Shown here: positions 24,668 to 32,941 of the stretch, piece after piece | How the letters are laid out: every line of letters starts with the position of its first letter | Position numbering within the stretch: the first letter of the stretch is position 1 | DNA from: Candidatus Liptonbacteria bacterium | Lineage (GTDB): Bacteria; Patescibacteriota; Minisyncoccia; UBA6257; 2-01-FULL-56-20 | DNA: 58,907 nucleotides | NCBI GenBank assembly: GCA_016186635.1 | Contig: JACPLI010000003.1 | Span: forward strand, 1 to 58,907 | Direction: 5' to 3' | Position numbers and translations under genes: made by a program | The notes under the pieces: model-generated | The model's database searches: none | What the model saw: the letters and a program-made list of their open reading frames with translations, nothing else | Told to the model about the DNA's origin: nothing

Positions 24668-25547
24668 ACAGCTTGCGGCGACAATCGAGGAGCTCATACA
24701 AAAGGACAGCACGTTAGTGCTGCTCTACGGCGACGTGGGCACCTACGGCTTCCGCCGTTCCCAGGCGCAGTTTCCCGAGCGCGTGCATAACGTGGGAATC
24801 CTCGAGCAGTCCATGGTGAGCATGGCGGCGGGACTCTCCATGCAGGGGTTCACCCCTGTGGTGCACACAATTGCGACATTTTTAGTCGAGCGGGCGCTCG
24901 AGCAGATTAAGGATGACTTCGGTTATCAGCGCCTCGGCGGGAATTTTGTGAGCATCGGGGCTTCATATGACCTCGCGTCGTGGGGATGCACGCATGAGTG
25001 CCCCGGAGACGTGGGAATTTTGAAAAATGTTCCGGAAGTGGAAATAGTCGTGCCGGGGAGCGCAGCCGAATTCGACAGTTTGTTTAAGCAGTCATACCGG
25101 AACGGGCACCCGACGTATTTTCGCTTGAGCAACAAGAGCAACCCCGCGAGCCATGAGGTTGAATTCGGAAAAGCAAACGTAATAAGAGTAGGAAAGCGCG
25201 CCACGGTCCTCGCCGCGGGTCCCATGCTCGGGCGGGTGGAAGAAGCGTGTAAGGATTTGGATGTGACAATTTTGTATTACACTACGCTTGCGCCGTTCGA
25301 TAATGAGACCCTGCGGCGCAATCTCGCGGGAGAGAACCTTATCGTGTGCGAGCCCTACTACAGCGGCGCATGCGCCGCGGATATCGCGGTTGCGCTTGGT
25401 TCGCGTCCCGCCGCGGTCAGCTACATTGGCGTCCCGCGGGAGTTCCCGCATCACTACGGCACAATGGATGACATCGACAAGCTGTTCGGCCTTACCGCTT
25501 CCGCTATGAGTGCTACAATCAAAAAGATACTTAGTAACAATGGTTGA
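24660..25547 (+). CDS. Transketolase, C-terminal (Pyr plus C) subunit
   Basis: 295 residues. VHNVGILEQSMVSMAAGLSMQ contains the catalytic Glu of the Pyr domain; the Transketolase_C domain follows (GKRATVLAAGPMLG to the end). Works with the preceding TPP subunit as an alpha2beta2-type split enzyme. Placement in a heptose operon suggests dedicated supply of sedoheptulose 7-phosphate, though it may be the only transketolase of the cell. Overlaps the kinase gene by 8 nt. Confidence 0.9.
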   Translation: MRKQLAATIEELIQKDSTLVLLYGDVGTYGFRRSQAQFPERVHNVGILEQSMVSMAAGLSMQGFTPVVHTIATFLVERALEQIKDDFGYQRLGGNFVSIGASYDLASWGCTHECPGDVGILKNVPEVEIVVPGSAAEFDSLFKQSYRNGHPTYFRLSNKSNPASHEVEFGKANVIRVGKRATVLAAGPMLGRVEEACKDLDVTILYYTTLAPFDNETLRRNLAGENLIVCEPYYSGACAADIAVALGSRPAAVSYIGVPREFPHHYGTMDDIDKLFGLTASAMSATIKKILSNNG

Positions 25548-26853
25548 TTTTAGGGGGGCAATACAAAAATTTAAGAATGCGAAGGTGGTGGTCATCGGGG
25601 ACATCATGCTTGACCGGTACACTTATGGCGACGTTGAACGCGTGTCGCCGGAGGCGTCCGTCCCCGTGGTGCTCAAGGTGTCGGAAAAATTCACGCTCGG
25701 CGGCGCGGGAAATGTCGCGGACAACTTGGTGGCGCTCGGCGCGGATGTCGAGCTTGCGGGAGTGGTAGGGAAAGATGAGGCGGGGGAGCTTGTTATGAAA
25801 CTGCTTAAGGAGAAAGGCATCGGCGCCGCGGCGGTGGTGATGCTCCCGCACCGCCCCACAATTGAGAAACACCGCATTGTGGCGAGCGGAAACCACCAGC
25901 TTCTGCGGCTTGACCGGGAAAGCAAGGACCCCATGAGTCCCGAGGAAGAAGACCGTGGGTATCGTCTGCTCGAGCCGGCCGTGCGGCGGTGCGATGCCGT
26001 TATTTTTTCGGATTACGGAAAAGGGTTTTTCTCCGAGCGGTTTGCGAGGAAAATCGTCGCGCGTGCGAAGTCCGAACGGAAGCTGATGCTCGCGGATTTC
26101 AACACCGCGAAGCACAAGAAATATTTTATCGGAGTGGACGTGGTCACGCCCAACCTGAAGGAGGCGAGGGAATTCACCGGACTCCATGCGGTTGAGGAAA
26201 TCGGCCCCCAGCTTGTGAGCGACTTTGGCGCGCACGTGGTCCTCACCCGCGGCGGCGAGGGGATGTCGCTCTTCCGCCGCGAGGATGCGTCGCACCATCA
26301 CACACCGGGCAAAAAGGTGAGCGTGTTCGACGTCTCCGGCGCGGGGGACACTTCCATTTCGGTATTGGCGCTTGGAATGGCGGCGGGCGGGCTCGACATT
26401 GCTGATGCCGTGGCGCTTGCGAATGAGGCGAGCGCGCTTGTGGTGCAGAAGCCGGGAACCGCCGCCATTTCCCCCGAAGAATTGGCGTCGGTCGTGCGCG
26501 GAGATAATCACCTGGAGAACGTCGCGAGAGTTCCCAAGGTATGGGGATATGAGCAGTGGCTCGAGAATAACGAGAAATACTGCTGCAAAGTCCTCGCGCT
26601 GAACAAGGGGTACCAATGCAGTCTGCATTATCACAAAAAAAAGGACGAAACATTTTTGGTGACCGCCGGGCATGTGCGCCTGGAGCTTGGGGATGAGGTG
26701 CTCCACCTGCGGCCCGGGACGTTCGTGCGGGTGCCGCCGAACACCCGCCACCGCTTCGCCGGCATTGAGGACTCGGCAATTATCGAAGTGAGCACGCATC
26801 ATGATGAGGCAGACAGCTTCCGCATCGAAGAAAGCCGGAAGATGGACGCGTGA
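25540..26853 (+). CDS. Heptose 7-phosphate kinase (HldE-N-like) fused to a C-terminal cupin
   Basis: 437 residues. Residues 1 to about 325 form a PfkB-type kinase of the HldE/RfaE family: GDIMLDRYTYGDVERVSPEA (20-39), GGAGNVADNL (54-63) and the catalytic DVSGAGDT (264-271). Residues 333-437 are a cupin of the phosphomannose-isomerase type II kind: KVWGYEQW, then the metal motif with His363, His365 and Glu370, and RVPPNTRHR with His404. HldE normally carries an adenylyltransferase at this position; that function is a separate gene at 20996. The cupin could isomerise or epimerise the heptose or bind product. ATG 25540 matches the family start. Confidence 0.88.
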   Translation: MVDFRGAIQKFKNAKVVVIGDIMLDRYTYGDVERVSPEASVPVVLKVSEKFTLGGAGNVADNLVALGADVELAGVVGKDEAGELVMKLLKEKGIGAAAVVMLPHRPTIEKHRIVASGNHQLLRLDRESKDPMSPEEEDRGYRLLEPAVRRCDAVIFSDYGKGFFSERFARKIVARAKSERKLMLADFNTAKHKKYFIGVDVVTPNLKEAREFTGLHAVEEIGPQLVSDFGAHVVLTRGGEGMSLFRREDASHHHTPGKKVSVFDVSGAGDTSISVLALGMAAGGLDIADAVALANEASALVVQKPGTAAISPEELASVVRGDNHLENVARVPKVWGYEQWLENNEKYCCKVLALNKGYQCSLHYHKKKDETFLVTAGHVRLELGDEVLHLRPGTFVRVPPNTRHRFAGIEDSAIIEVSTHHDEADSFRIEESRKMDA

Positions 26854-28136
26854 TGCCGGTTCCTGCGATGGACATTTCTAAATTTTACGCGAAGCTCGCG
26901 GTCATCACGACTCGCGCGCTGCTGTTGCGGTTTATGCCGGTGCGCCCCAACCGGGAGGGGTGGGAGGGGCGCATGCTCCTCATCAATTTAGATTTCATCG
27001 GGGACTTGGTGATGTTTACTGCGGTCTTGAAGCATTACCGAAGGGCGTGCCCCGGCAAAACAATTTTTGTGCTTATAAACAGCGCGAGCGGCATGAGCCC
27101 GCTCCTTTTGGAGGGCTTCGCAGACGAGGTACTCACGCTTGACGCTGAGGCGTTCCGAACAAACGCGTGGTACGGATACCGATTCATCGCAAAGCTCCGC
27201 CGCATCGGCTTTGCGACTGTGGCTGAGCACAACCCCGCCATGGAGTTTATCGGGAGAACGATTGCGGTGGAGCTTGGCGCGGAAAGGGTTTTCGGGTATG
27301 AAGGGCTTGCTTTTGACCGAGATGTACCGCCGAGCAGGAATGCCGAATTAGGGACACGGTATTTCGACCGCGTACTTTCTAAGAAATTTACGAAGGTCAT
27401 TCCGAGGATTACCGAGCGTATCTCTCCGCGGTATCTCACGCATATGATTGCGCACCATGCCGCAATCTTTGAAGGCGTAACGGGGAGAGAAGCGCCGGAG
27501 AATCTTGCGCCGGAGCTCCCCCGTCTTCCGAGCGACGAGACTATTCAGGGCATGCTACGCAAGGAGGGGGTGAAACCCTATTCCTATGCGCTTATTGCGT
27601 TGGGTGCGAGTTCCTTTCGCAAAGAATGGCCGCCGGGAAAGTTTGCCGAGCTGGGGAAAGTGCTTGTCGGGAAAGCAATCCCCATCGTGCTTACGGGTGG
27701 TAAACGAGATGTGCCCGGAGCCCGCGCCTTTGCGGAGTTTCTCGGCAGTCCTTGCATTGACCTTGTGGGGAAGACTTCCATTCTTGATGTGGTAAGTTTG
27801 GTCCGGTACTCGCTCATTACGGTGAGCAACGACACCGCCCCCACGCACTTTGCGGTGGCTTTGAAGCGCCCGTCGCTCACCATCATGTATCCCACGCGGC
27901 CCGGGTGGGCGGGTCCCTACGGATACCGCGACATCAACCGGTGGGTAATACGGGAAGACGTGCCGTGTTTCGGCGACAACGGGCAGTGCGGCAATGCGGC
28001 GGGCCCGGGCGTGCTGGCGCCCTGCATAGCGGCCGTGACCGTCGAGGACGCGAAGAAAGAACTGGTACCGCTTCTCGCGCACATCACCTCGGGCGTTCCG
28101 TACCCCGCGACTCCTTTTTTGTTGTTTGCAAAGTAG
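26853..28136 (+). CDS. Heptosyltransferase-like glycosyltransferase family 9
   Basis: About 427 residues. GT9 (ADP-heptose:LPS heptosyltransferase) features: LLINLDFIGDLVMFTAVLK near the N-terminus, ALGASSFRKEWPPGKFAEL, and VSNDTAPTHFAVALKRPS, which matches the GNDSGPMHLA donor motif. It would transfer heptose from ADP-heptose to the glycan. The start overlaps the kinase stop (TGATG at 26851-26855; a GTG at 26850 is an alternative). It is the last gene of the overlapping operon and is followed at once by a strong terminator. Confidence 0.88.
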   Translation: MPVPAMDISKFYAKLAVITTRALLLRFMPVRPNREGWEGRMLLINLDFIGDLVMFTAVLKHYRRACPGKTIFVLINSASGMSPLLLEGFADEVLTLDAEAFRTNAWYGYRFIAKLRRIGFATVAEHNPAMEFIGRTIAVELGAERVFGYEGLAFDRDVPPSRNAELGTRYFDRVLSKKFTKVIPRITERISPRYLTHMIAHHAAIFEGVTGREAPENLAPELPRLPSDETIQGMLRKEGVKPYSYALIALGASSFRKEWPPGKFAELGKVLVGKAIPIVLTGGKRDVPGARAFAEFLGSPCIDLVGKTSILDVVSLVRYSLITVSNDTAPTHFAVALKRPSLTIMYPTRPGWAGPYGYRDINRWVIREDVPCFGDNGQCGNAAGPGVLAPCIAAVTVEDAKKELVPLLAHITSGVPYPATPFLLFAK

Positions 28137-28151
28137 CGCGGCGGTTTACAT

Positions 28152-28190
28152 CCCGCCGGCGTCTCGGACGTCCGGCGGGGCTTTTTATTT
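28152..28190 (+). terminator. Strong Rho-independent terminator
   Basis: CCCGCCGG (28152-28159) pairs with CCGGCGGG (28172-28179), continued inward by CGTC/GACG around a TCG loop, followed by CTTTTTATTT. It closes the transketolase-kinase-heptosyltransferase operon. Confidence 0.92.
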
Positions 28191-28217
28191 GCGCCGGAGG
28201 TGTTTTGGCAATAGAAT
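28189..28217 (+). promoter_or_regulatory. Candidate leaderless promoter for the FkbM pair
   Basis: TTGCGC (28189-28194), 17-nt spacer, TAGAAT (28212-28217), then 8 nt to ATG 28226. It begins directly at the end of the terminator T-tract. Confidence 0.5.
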
Positions 28218-28225
28218 TCATCAAC

Positions 28226-29086
28226 ATGAATCTGAAGAGCGTGGGTGTACAACTCAACGCGCGGTGGCGGGCGGTGCGTGGCGCCGCAGAGGGGCATATC
28301 CCGATGCGATACCTTCCGCAGTATTGTACCCACTCTTCCCGAGTGTGGACGCCGGAGTCGAAGAAGGCGTATATGGATTATCTCGATGTGCTCGCCAAAA
28401 GAAAATGCGGTGCGGAGCGCGCAGAGGCATTCCTCAAAGAGTGGCATATCGGCAGGGCGAGTTTTGCCGAGGCATATAATTTATACGAGCAAGTCTACGT
28501 GAAAGACCAGTACCACGCACGGGACCATATGAAGCCGGATGCCGTCGTCGTGGACGTGGGCGCGAATCTCGGATTTTTCGCGCGCCTCGCCGCGGAGCTT
28601 GCGCCGAAGGGACAGGTATACGCATTCGAGCCGGTGCCGAGCACGTTCGCGCTGCTCCAGAAAAATGCGCCGCAGGCGCTCTCGGTGATAAAAGGGCTGG
28701 GGGCAACCACCGAGAAGAAAAAAATATTTACTTCCGACATCTCGATGGATTGCTCGGTGCTCGCCGACAGCCCGCATGTGGGCGCAAAAAATGATGATTA
28801 TTCCAATGTGGAGGAGGTTGCGCTCACCTCCCTAGACGAGTTCGTCGCGGAGCGGAAACTCTCACGGGTGGATTTCATAAAAATAGATATCGAAGGGTAT
28901 GAACGCTTCGCGCTTGAGGGCGCGCGTGCAACGCTCACGAAGTGGAAGCCCGTGGTTGCGGTTTCCGCGTACCACAATCCTGACGACAAAACAGTGCTTC
29001 CGGCGCTCATGGCGTCCATTGACCCTTCCTATAGGTATACCATAAGCACCGACGGCGACGAGGATTTTATCTTTTCGGTGAGATGA
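28226..29086 (+). CDS. FkbM-family methyltransferase (1)
   Basis: 286 residues. VVVDVGANLGFFARLAAELA is SAM motif I, YAFEPVPSTFALL and FIKIDIEGYERFALEGA are the diagnostic FkbM blocks. FkbM enzymes O-methylate sugars or polyketides. ATG 28226 is preferred over the long upstream frame, which crosses the terminator and the heptosyltransferase gene. ATGA overlap with the second FkbM gene; the two are divergent in sequence, so they probably act on different positions. Confidence 0.85.
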   Translation: MNLKSVGVQLNARWRAVRGAAEGHIPMRYLPQYCTHSSRVWTPESKKAYMDYLDVLAKRKCGAERAEAFLKEWHIGRASFAEAYNLYEQVYVKDQYHARDHMKPDAVVVDVGANLGFFARLAAELAPKGQVYAFEPVPSTFALLQKNAPQALSVIKGLGATTEKKKIFTSDISMDCSVLADSPHVGAKNDDYSNVEEVALTSLDEFVAERKLSRVDFIKIDIEGYERFALEGARATLTKWKPVVAVSAYHNPDDKTVLPALMASIDPSYRYTISTDGDEDFIFSVR

Positions 29087-30042
29087 CCGCACGAGCACGG
29101 CCATGGTGGTTTCGCGGTGCGGGAACGTTCTACAGCAGAGCCGTGCGTTTTTTGAGCGGGAGGGGATTGTCACGATTCATGCTTCTTCGAAAACTCAACA
29201 CGTTTTTGGGTGCGTATTTCAGGAGCCGCGTGCCGGAGTTCGTGCTTCTCTTCGGAAACAAATTTTACCTCGACGGGGGAGACATCCTGGGGCTTTCGTT
29301 CGCCCTCTATGAGAAGGGTGTGGTGGACATGGTTCGGAACAACCTTCGCGAAGGGGACGTGTTTGTGGATGTGGGCGCGAATATCGGCTACTTTACCGTG
29401 ATTGCGGCGGGCGCGCTCAAAGGGAGCGGACATGTGTATGCGTTCGAGCCTGACCGGGAAAACTTTTTGCTCATGGAGAAAAACGTGCACGCGAACGGCT
29501 TTGCGAACGTAACACTCGAGCAGCGGGTTGTTTCCGAGCGCACCGGGCCGGTGCGGCTTTTCCTTTCGAAGTACAACAGGGGAGACCACCGGATGTACGA
29601 CCCCGAGGCGTCTCCTGCGTATCGGGAAGAGGAGCACGAGAGTTTTGACCAGCATACGCTCGAGGACAGGCGGCGGGCAGTTCCGGTGCCGGCAGTCGCA
29701 TTAGATGAGTATTTTGGCAGTCGCCCCGCCGCCTATTTCGTCAAAATTGACGTGCAGGGCGCCGAGGGCGCGGTACTCAAAGGCGCGCGCACGGTGCTCT
29801 CGGGCGCCCCTCGGGCAATCGTGGTAATGGAATTTTGGCCGAGAGGGATGGGGCTCTCCGGCATTGGTGCCGATGCGGCATTCGCGATGCTCAAGGAGTA
29901 TGGATTTTCGAAAATTTACCGGCTCGATGAGCGTCCGCAGAAATGGTCGGAGACCACGTTTGACGCGTTCGCGGCGTTCTACCGCGCGCATGAACGGAGT
30001 TCGATGTATGTCTGTGTCGCGAAGGAAGATATCATATTATGA
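29083..30042 (+). CDS. FkbM-family methyltransferase (2)
   Basis: 319 residues. FVDVGANIGYFTVIAAGALK (motif I), YAFEPDRENFLLMEKNVHAN and YFVKIDVQGAEGAVLKGART follow the FkbM pattern. A basic N-terminal stretch with a weak hydrophobic segment precedes the fold. Probably a sugar O-methyltransferase for the same glycan. It overlaps both neighbours by ATGA (29083-29086 and 30039-30042), so the FkbM-FkbM-CgeB genes form one translational unit. Confidence 0.85.
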   Translation: MTARARPWWFRGAGTFYSRAVRFLSGRGLSRFMLLRKLNTFLGAYFRSRVPEFVLLFGNKFYLDGGDILGLSFALYEKGVVDMVRNNLREGDVFVDVGANIGYFTVIAAGALKGSGHVYAFEPDRENFLLMEKNVHANGFANVTLEQRVVSERTGPVRLFLSKYNRGDHRMYDPEASPAYREEEHESFDQHTLEDRRRAVPVPAVALDEYFGSRPAAYFVKIDVQGAEGAVLKGARTVLSGAPRAIVVMEFWPRGMGLSGIGADAAFAMLKEYGFSKIYRLDERPQKWSETTFDAFAAFYRAHERSSMYVCVAKEDIIL

Positions 30043-31082
30043 AAATACTCTACAGCGGCGTCCAGTATGCGAACTACGCTCCGCACAAGGGATTAAGCTT
30101 TGAGCATCGCAATTTTTGCTCCGCGCTCACGGCGATGCCTGGGGTGGAAGTTGTGTACGTGCCCTTCGACAGGATTCTCGAAGTCGGCACAAAGAAGTTC
30201 AATGAGGAGCTCCTCGAAGCCGTCCGCAGGGAGAAGCCGGATCTATTCTTCTGTTTCATGTATTCGGAAGAGTTTGAGCAGGGGGTTCTAGCAGAAATGA
30301 GAAAGTACACCACAACTATGGCGTGGTTTGGCGACGACTACTGGAGGTTTTGGAATTACTCGAGGCGCTGGGCGCCGCATTTTGACTGGGTGGTGACGAC
30401 TTCTGCGGAGGCCGCTCGCTGGTACGCGGAGGTGGGACATATGAACGTCATCCATTCCCAATGGGCGTGCAACACGGCGGAGTATAAACCGGTGGCGCCT
30501 CCGCCGGAGAAAGACATTGAAGTGAGCTTTGTGGGGCAGAGGAGGTCGGGACGCGCCCGCATGGTCACCGCGCTCCGAGGCGCGGGTATTCACGTGGCGT
30601 GCTTCGGTTCCGGCTGGGAGAAGGGGAGAGTGTCGCACGAGGAGATGCTCCGCGTGTTCGGGCGGAGCGCCATTTCCCTCAATCTCGCCGAGCGGAAGCG
30701 GTTGTGGGACCCTTCGGTCGTCGCGAGGATTTTTTTGAAGAAGTCGGTGAATCGAATCGTTCCCGATTTCCATATTCTCGACAACCTCCGGGCGTGGCGG
30801 CACTTTTCGATTCCTCATATCCATGCGAGACCCTTCGAGCTCGCCGGCTGCCGTGCCTTCGTGCTCTCAAGCTATGTGGAAGGAATAGAAGCGTACTACG
30901 AGCCCGACAAGGAAATGGTGTTCTACCGAAGCGTGCCCGAGTGCATCGAAAAAATCCGCTACTTCCTTGCACACGAGGGAGAGCGGGAAGCGATTGCGCG
31001 CGCAGGGTACGAGCGCACCTTGCGCGACCACACGTGGGAGAAGCGATTTGGAGATATATTTGTTAGAATTGGGTTACGGTGA
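30039..31082 (+). CDS. CgeB-like glycosyltransferase
   Basis: 347 residues. The N-terminal half has FCFMYSEEFEQGVLAEM and TTTMAWFGDDYWRF; the centre has VSFVGQRRSGRARMVTALR; the C-terminal block (RPFELAGCRAFVLSSYVEG, then YEPDKEMVFYRSVPECIEKI) is the GT-B donor site of the Glyco_trans_1_2/CgeB family, often found in surface-glycan and spore-maturation loci. Donor unknown. Starts by ATGA overlap with the FkbM gene; followed by a 111-nt spacer with possible RNA structure. Confidence 0.82.
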   Translation: MKILYSGVQYANYAPHKGLSFEHRNFCSALTAMPGVEVVYVPFDRILEVGTKKFNEELLEAVRREKPDLFFCFMYSEEFEQGVLAEMRKYTTTMAWFGDDYWRFWNYSRRWAPHFDWVVTTSAEAARWYAEVGHMNVIHSQWACNTAEYKPVAPPPEKDIEVSFVGQRRSGRARMVTALRGAGIHVACFGSGWEKGRVSHEEMLRVFGRSAISLNLAERKRLWDPSVVARIFLKKSVNRIVPDFHILDNLRAWRHFSIPHIHARPFELAGCRAFVLSSYVEGIEAYYEPDKEMVFYRSVPECIEKIRYFLAHEGEREAIARAGYERTLRDHTWEKRFGDIFVRIGLR

Positions 31083-31193
31083 AACGGGGGCGAAGCCCGT
31101 ATCGGTTTACGTTTCAAGCTCTCTGCGGCTTGGGACGGGTTTAGCCGAAAGCCGAACGACAAGTGACGTTACGGGCATCGCCAACGTACAACC
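31083..31193 (+). other. Intergenic segment with competing hairpins
   Basis: Non-coding spacer between the CgeB-like and GT2 genes. TGAAACG/CGTTTCA (31080-31086 with 31110-31116) and ACGGG/CCCGT (31084-31088 with 31096-31100) overlap and cannot form together; CGGCTT/AAGCCG (31126-31131 with 31149-31154) is a further stem. ACGGG occurs three times and CCCGT once, so alternative pairings are possible. There is no T-tract and no tRNA or known riboswitch core that I recognise. Confidence 0.35.
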
Positions 31194-32078
31194 ATGACTA
31201 ATCCAAAGGTTTCCATCATCACCCCTGCCTACAACGCCGAGAAGTATATCGGCGAGGCAATCGAGAGCGTGCTCGCCCAGACCTACAAGGATTGGGAGCA
31301 TATCGTCGTTGTTGACGGAGGAACAACGGACGGGACGGCGGCTGTCGTACGGCGGTACGCGGCGCGCGACCCGCGGGTTATCTATCATTACGACAAAGAG
31401 CACAAGCGGATGGCATCCGCGCGGAACGTGGGCATCCGCCTCGCGCGCGGGGAATATATCGCGTTTCTTGATGCGGACAACGTGTTCTCTGAAACGAAGC
31501 TCGAGGCGCAAGCGGCGCACCTTGACTCCGACGGGTCCTGCGGCGTCTCCTACGGGAAGGTGCTCCATTTCTACGGCGGCGCGCGCGATGTCCTTTGGGA
31601 GAACAAAAACGAAGCGCCTCTGCGGACGGACCAGCTCCGCGGCCTCTTATGGAGGAACTCCATCAACCTTCTCGCCGTGCTGGTGCGAAAGGAGTGCTTT
31701 GACCGGTGGGGGGCGTTTCCGGAAGGGTGGGCGGCATGCGACGAGCACTACGTGTGGATTAATCTCGCATCCCGCGGGGTGCGCTTCTGCCACATCGAAA
31801 AGATGGTGGGGCTTTCCCGTCTTCACATTGCAAGCGACTCGCGGAGAAAGGACCACATTTTGGATACCGCAAATCTTTTTTTGAAGATGCTTGATAGTGT
31901 GGAGAAAACGCTCCCGCCGGAGCAGAAGCGAGAATATGGAAGAGATTTTAAGGGGCTGCGGCGAAGTTGGAAGATAAAGCGTTTTATAGGAATCTTGCTT
32001 AACAATCGGTTCACGTCTCCATTGCTCCTGCCGCTCTACCTTGCGCGGCGCGAGAGAACATATGCGAAGGTTTCTTGA
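31194..32078 (+). CDS. Glycosyltransferase family 2
   Basis: 294 residues, GT-A fold. VSIITPAYNAEKYIGEAIES is the GT2 start, VVVDGGTTDGT follows (the usual Asp-Asp has become Asp-Gly-Gly), ARGEYIAFLDADNVF carries the DxD metal motif, and WAACDEHYVWINLA holds the acidic catalytic-base region. The C-terminus (GILLNNRFTSPLLLPLYLARR) is hydrophobic and may attach to the membrane. It should add a hexose to the lipid-linked glycan. Confidence 0.9.
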   Translation: MTNPKVSIITPAYNAEKYIGEAIESVLAQTYKDWEHIVVVDGGTTDGTAAVVRRYAARDPRVIYHYDKEHKRMASARNVGIRLARGEYIAFLDADNVFSETKLEAQAAHLDSDGSCGVSYGKVLHFYGGARDVLWENKNEAPLRTDQLRGLLWRNSINLLAVLVRKECFDRWGAFPEGWAACDEHYVWINLASRGVRFCHIEKMVGLSRLHIASDSRRKDHILDTANLFLKMLDSVEKTLPPEQKREYGRDFKGLRRSWKIKRFIGILLNNRFTSPLLLPLYLARRERTYAKVS

Positions 32079-32103
32079 AGCGTGGCTCTATTTGCGGTAA
32101 GCT
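32075..32103 (+). promoter_or_regulatory. Candidate leaderless promoter for the SDR gene
   Basis: TTGAAG (32075-32080), 17-nt spacer, TAAGCT (32098-32103), then 6 nt to ATG 32110. The -35 overlaps the stop of the GT2 gene. Confidence 0.4.
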
Positions 32104-32109
32104 GTTCCC

Positions 32110-32940
32110 ATGGTCAGAACTTCCAAAGTCGCCCTTATTACCGGTGGCTCCGGCGGCATCGGCCGGACGGTTGCACGCGAACTCGCGCATAAAGGGTATA
32201 GAGTGGCGCTGGTAGACCGGAGCAAGCGCGAGCTTGCGTCCGTGCTCCGACTGATCCGGAAGGGAGGGGGCGACGCGCGCGCCGTCGCCGCCGACGTTTC
32301 GCGCCCTAAGGATGTCCGGCGCGCGGTCGCGGGAATACTCCAGTCACTCGGCCGCATTGACGTGCTCGTGAACTGCGCGGGCATTCAGGCGCCCATCGGT
32401 TCCTTCGCCGCGACCAAGCTTTCGGACTGGGAGTACAATCTCCGCGTGAATCTTTTTGGGACCGTGCATGCGGCGCACGCGGTGCTTCCCTCGATGGTGC
32501 GCCGGAAGGAAGGCGTGATTGTGAATTTCTCCGGAGGCGGTGCTACAGGGCCGCGCCCCAACTTTTCTGCATACGCGGTGGCTAAAATCGGAGTGGTGAA
32601 ATTCACGGAAATCCTTGCCGAGGAGCTCAAGGGCACGGGCGTGCGGGTGAACGCGGTGGCGCCCGGAGCGGTGAATACCGGCATGCTCAAGGAAGTGCTC
32701 CGCGCGGGTTCTCGGGCGGGCGCGAAGGAGCTTGCGGATGCGGAAAAGCGCGCGAAAGAAGGCGGCACGCCGCCCGAGCGGGTTGCGGGACTTATCGCGT
32801 TTCTTGCTTCTCCCAAAGCGCGGCTGCTCACGGGAAAACTCATCAGCGCGGTCTGGGACCCGTGGGAGAAGTGGACCCGGAAGGACATCGTGCGCATCGC
32901 CTCGACGGACATCTACACGCTCCGGCGAAGAACCGAATAG
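32110..32940 (+). CDS. Short-chain dehydrogenase/reductase, paralogue of the 38218 gene
   Basis: 276 residues. TGGSGGIGRTVA, NCAGIQ, and SGGGATGPRPNFSAYAVAK with the catalytic Ser, Tyr and Lys. The C-terminus (LLTGKLISAVWDPWEKW, ending YTLRRRTE) is an unusual extension shared with the SDR at 38218 (LTGKFLSAVWDEYPKW, ending YTMRRKV), so the two are paralogues of a distinct subfamily found in surface-sugar clusters. Substrate not known. Confidence 0.85.
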   Translation: MVRTSKVALITGGSGGIGRTVARELAHKGYRVALVDRSKRELASVLRLIRKGGGDARAVAADVSRPKDVRRAVAGILQSLGRIDVLVNCAGIQAPIGSFAATKLSDWEYNLRVNLFGTVHAAHAVLPSMVRRKEGVIVNFSGGGATGPRPNFSAYAVAKIGVVKFTEILAEELKGTGVRVNAVAPGAVNTGMLKEVLRAGSRAGAKELADAEKRAKEGGTPPERVAGLIAFLASPKARLLTGKLISAVWDPWEKWTRKDIVRIASTDIYTLRRRTE

Positions 32941-32941
32941 T

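Noticed and set aside
23888-25547. 1-deoxy-xylulose-5-phosphate synthase or pyruvate dehydrogenase E1 pair
   Set aside because: The GHAAVGLY and GDGEANEG motifs and the two-subunit layout fit split transketolase better, and no lipoyl or E2 genes are near.
31083-31193. tRNA or riboswitch in the spacer before GT2
   Set aside because: No TTCNANNC T-loop, no CCA end and no familiar riboswitch core; only alternative hairpins are visible.
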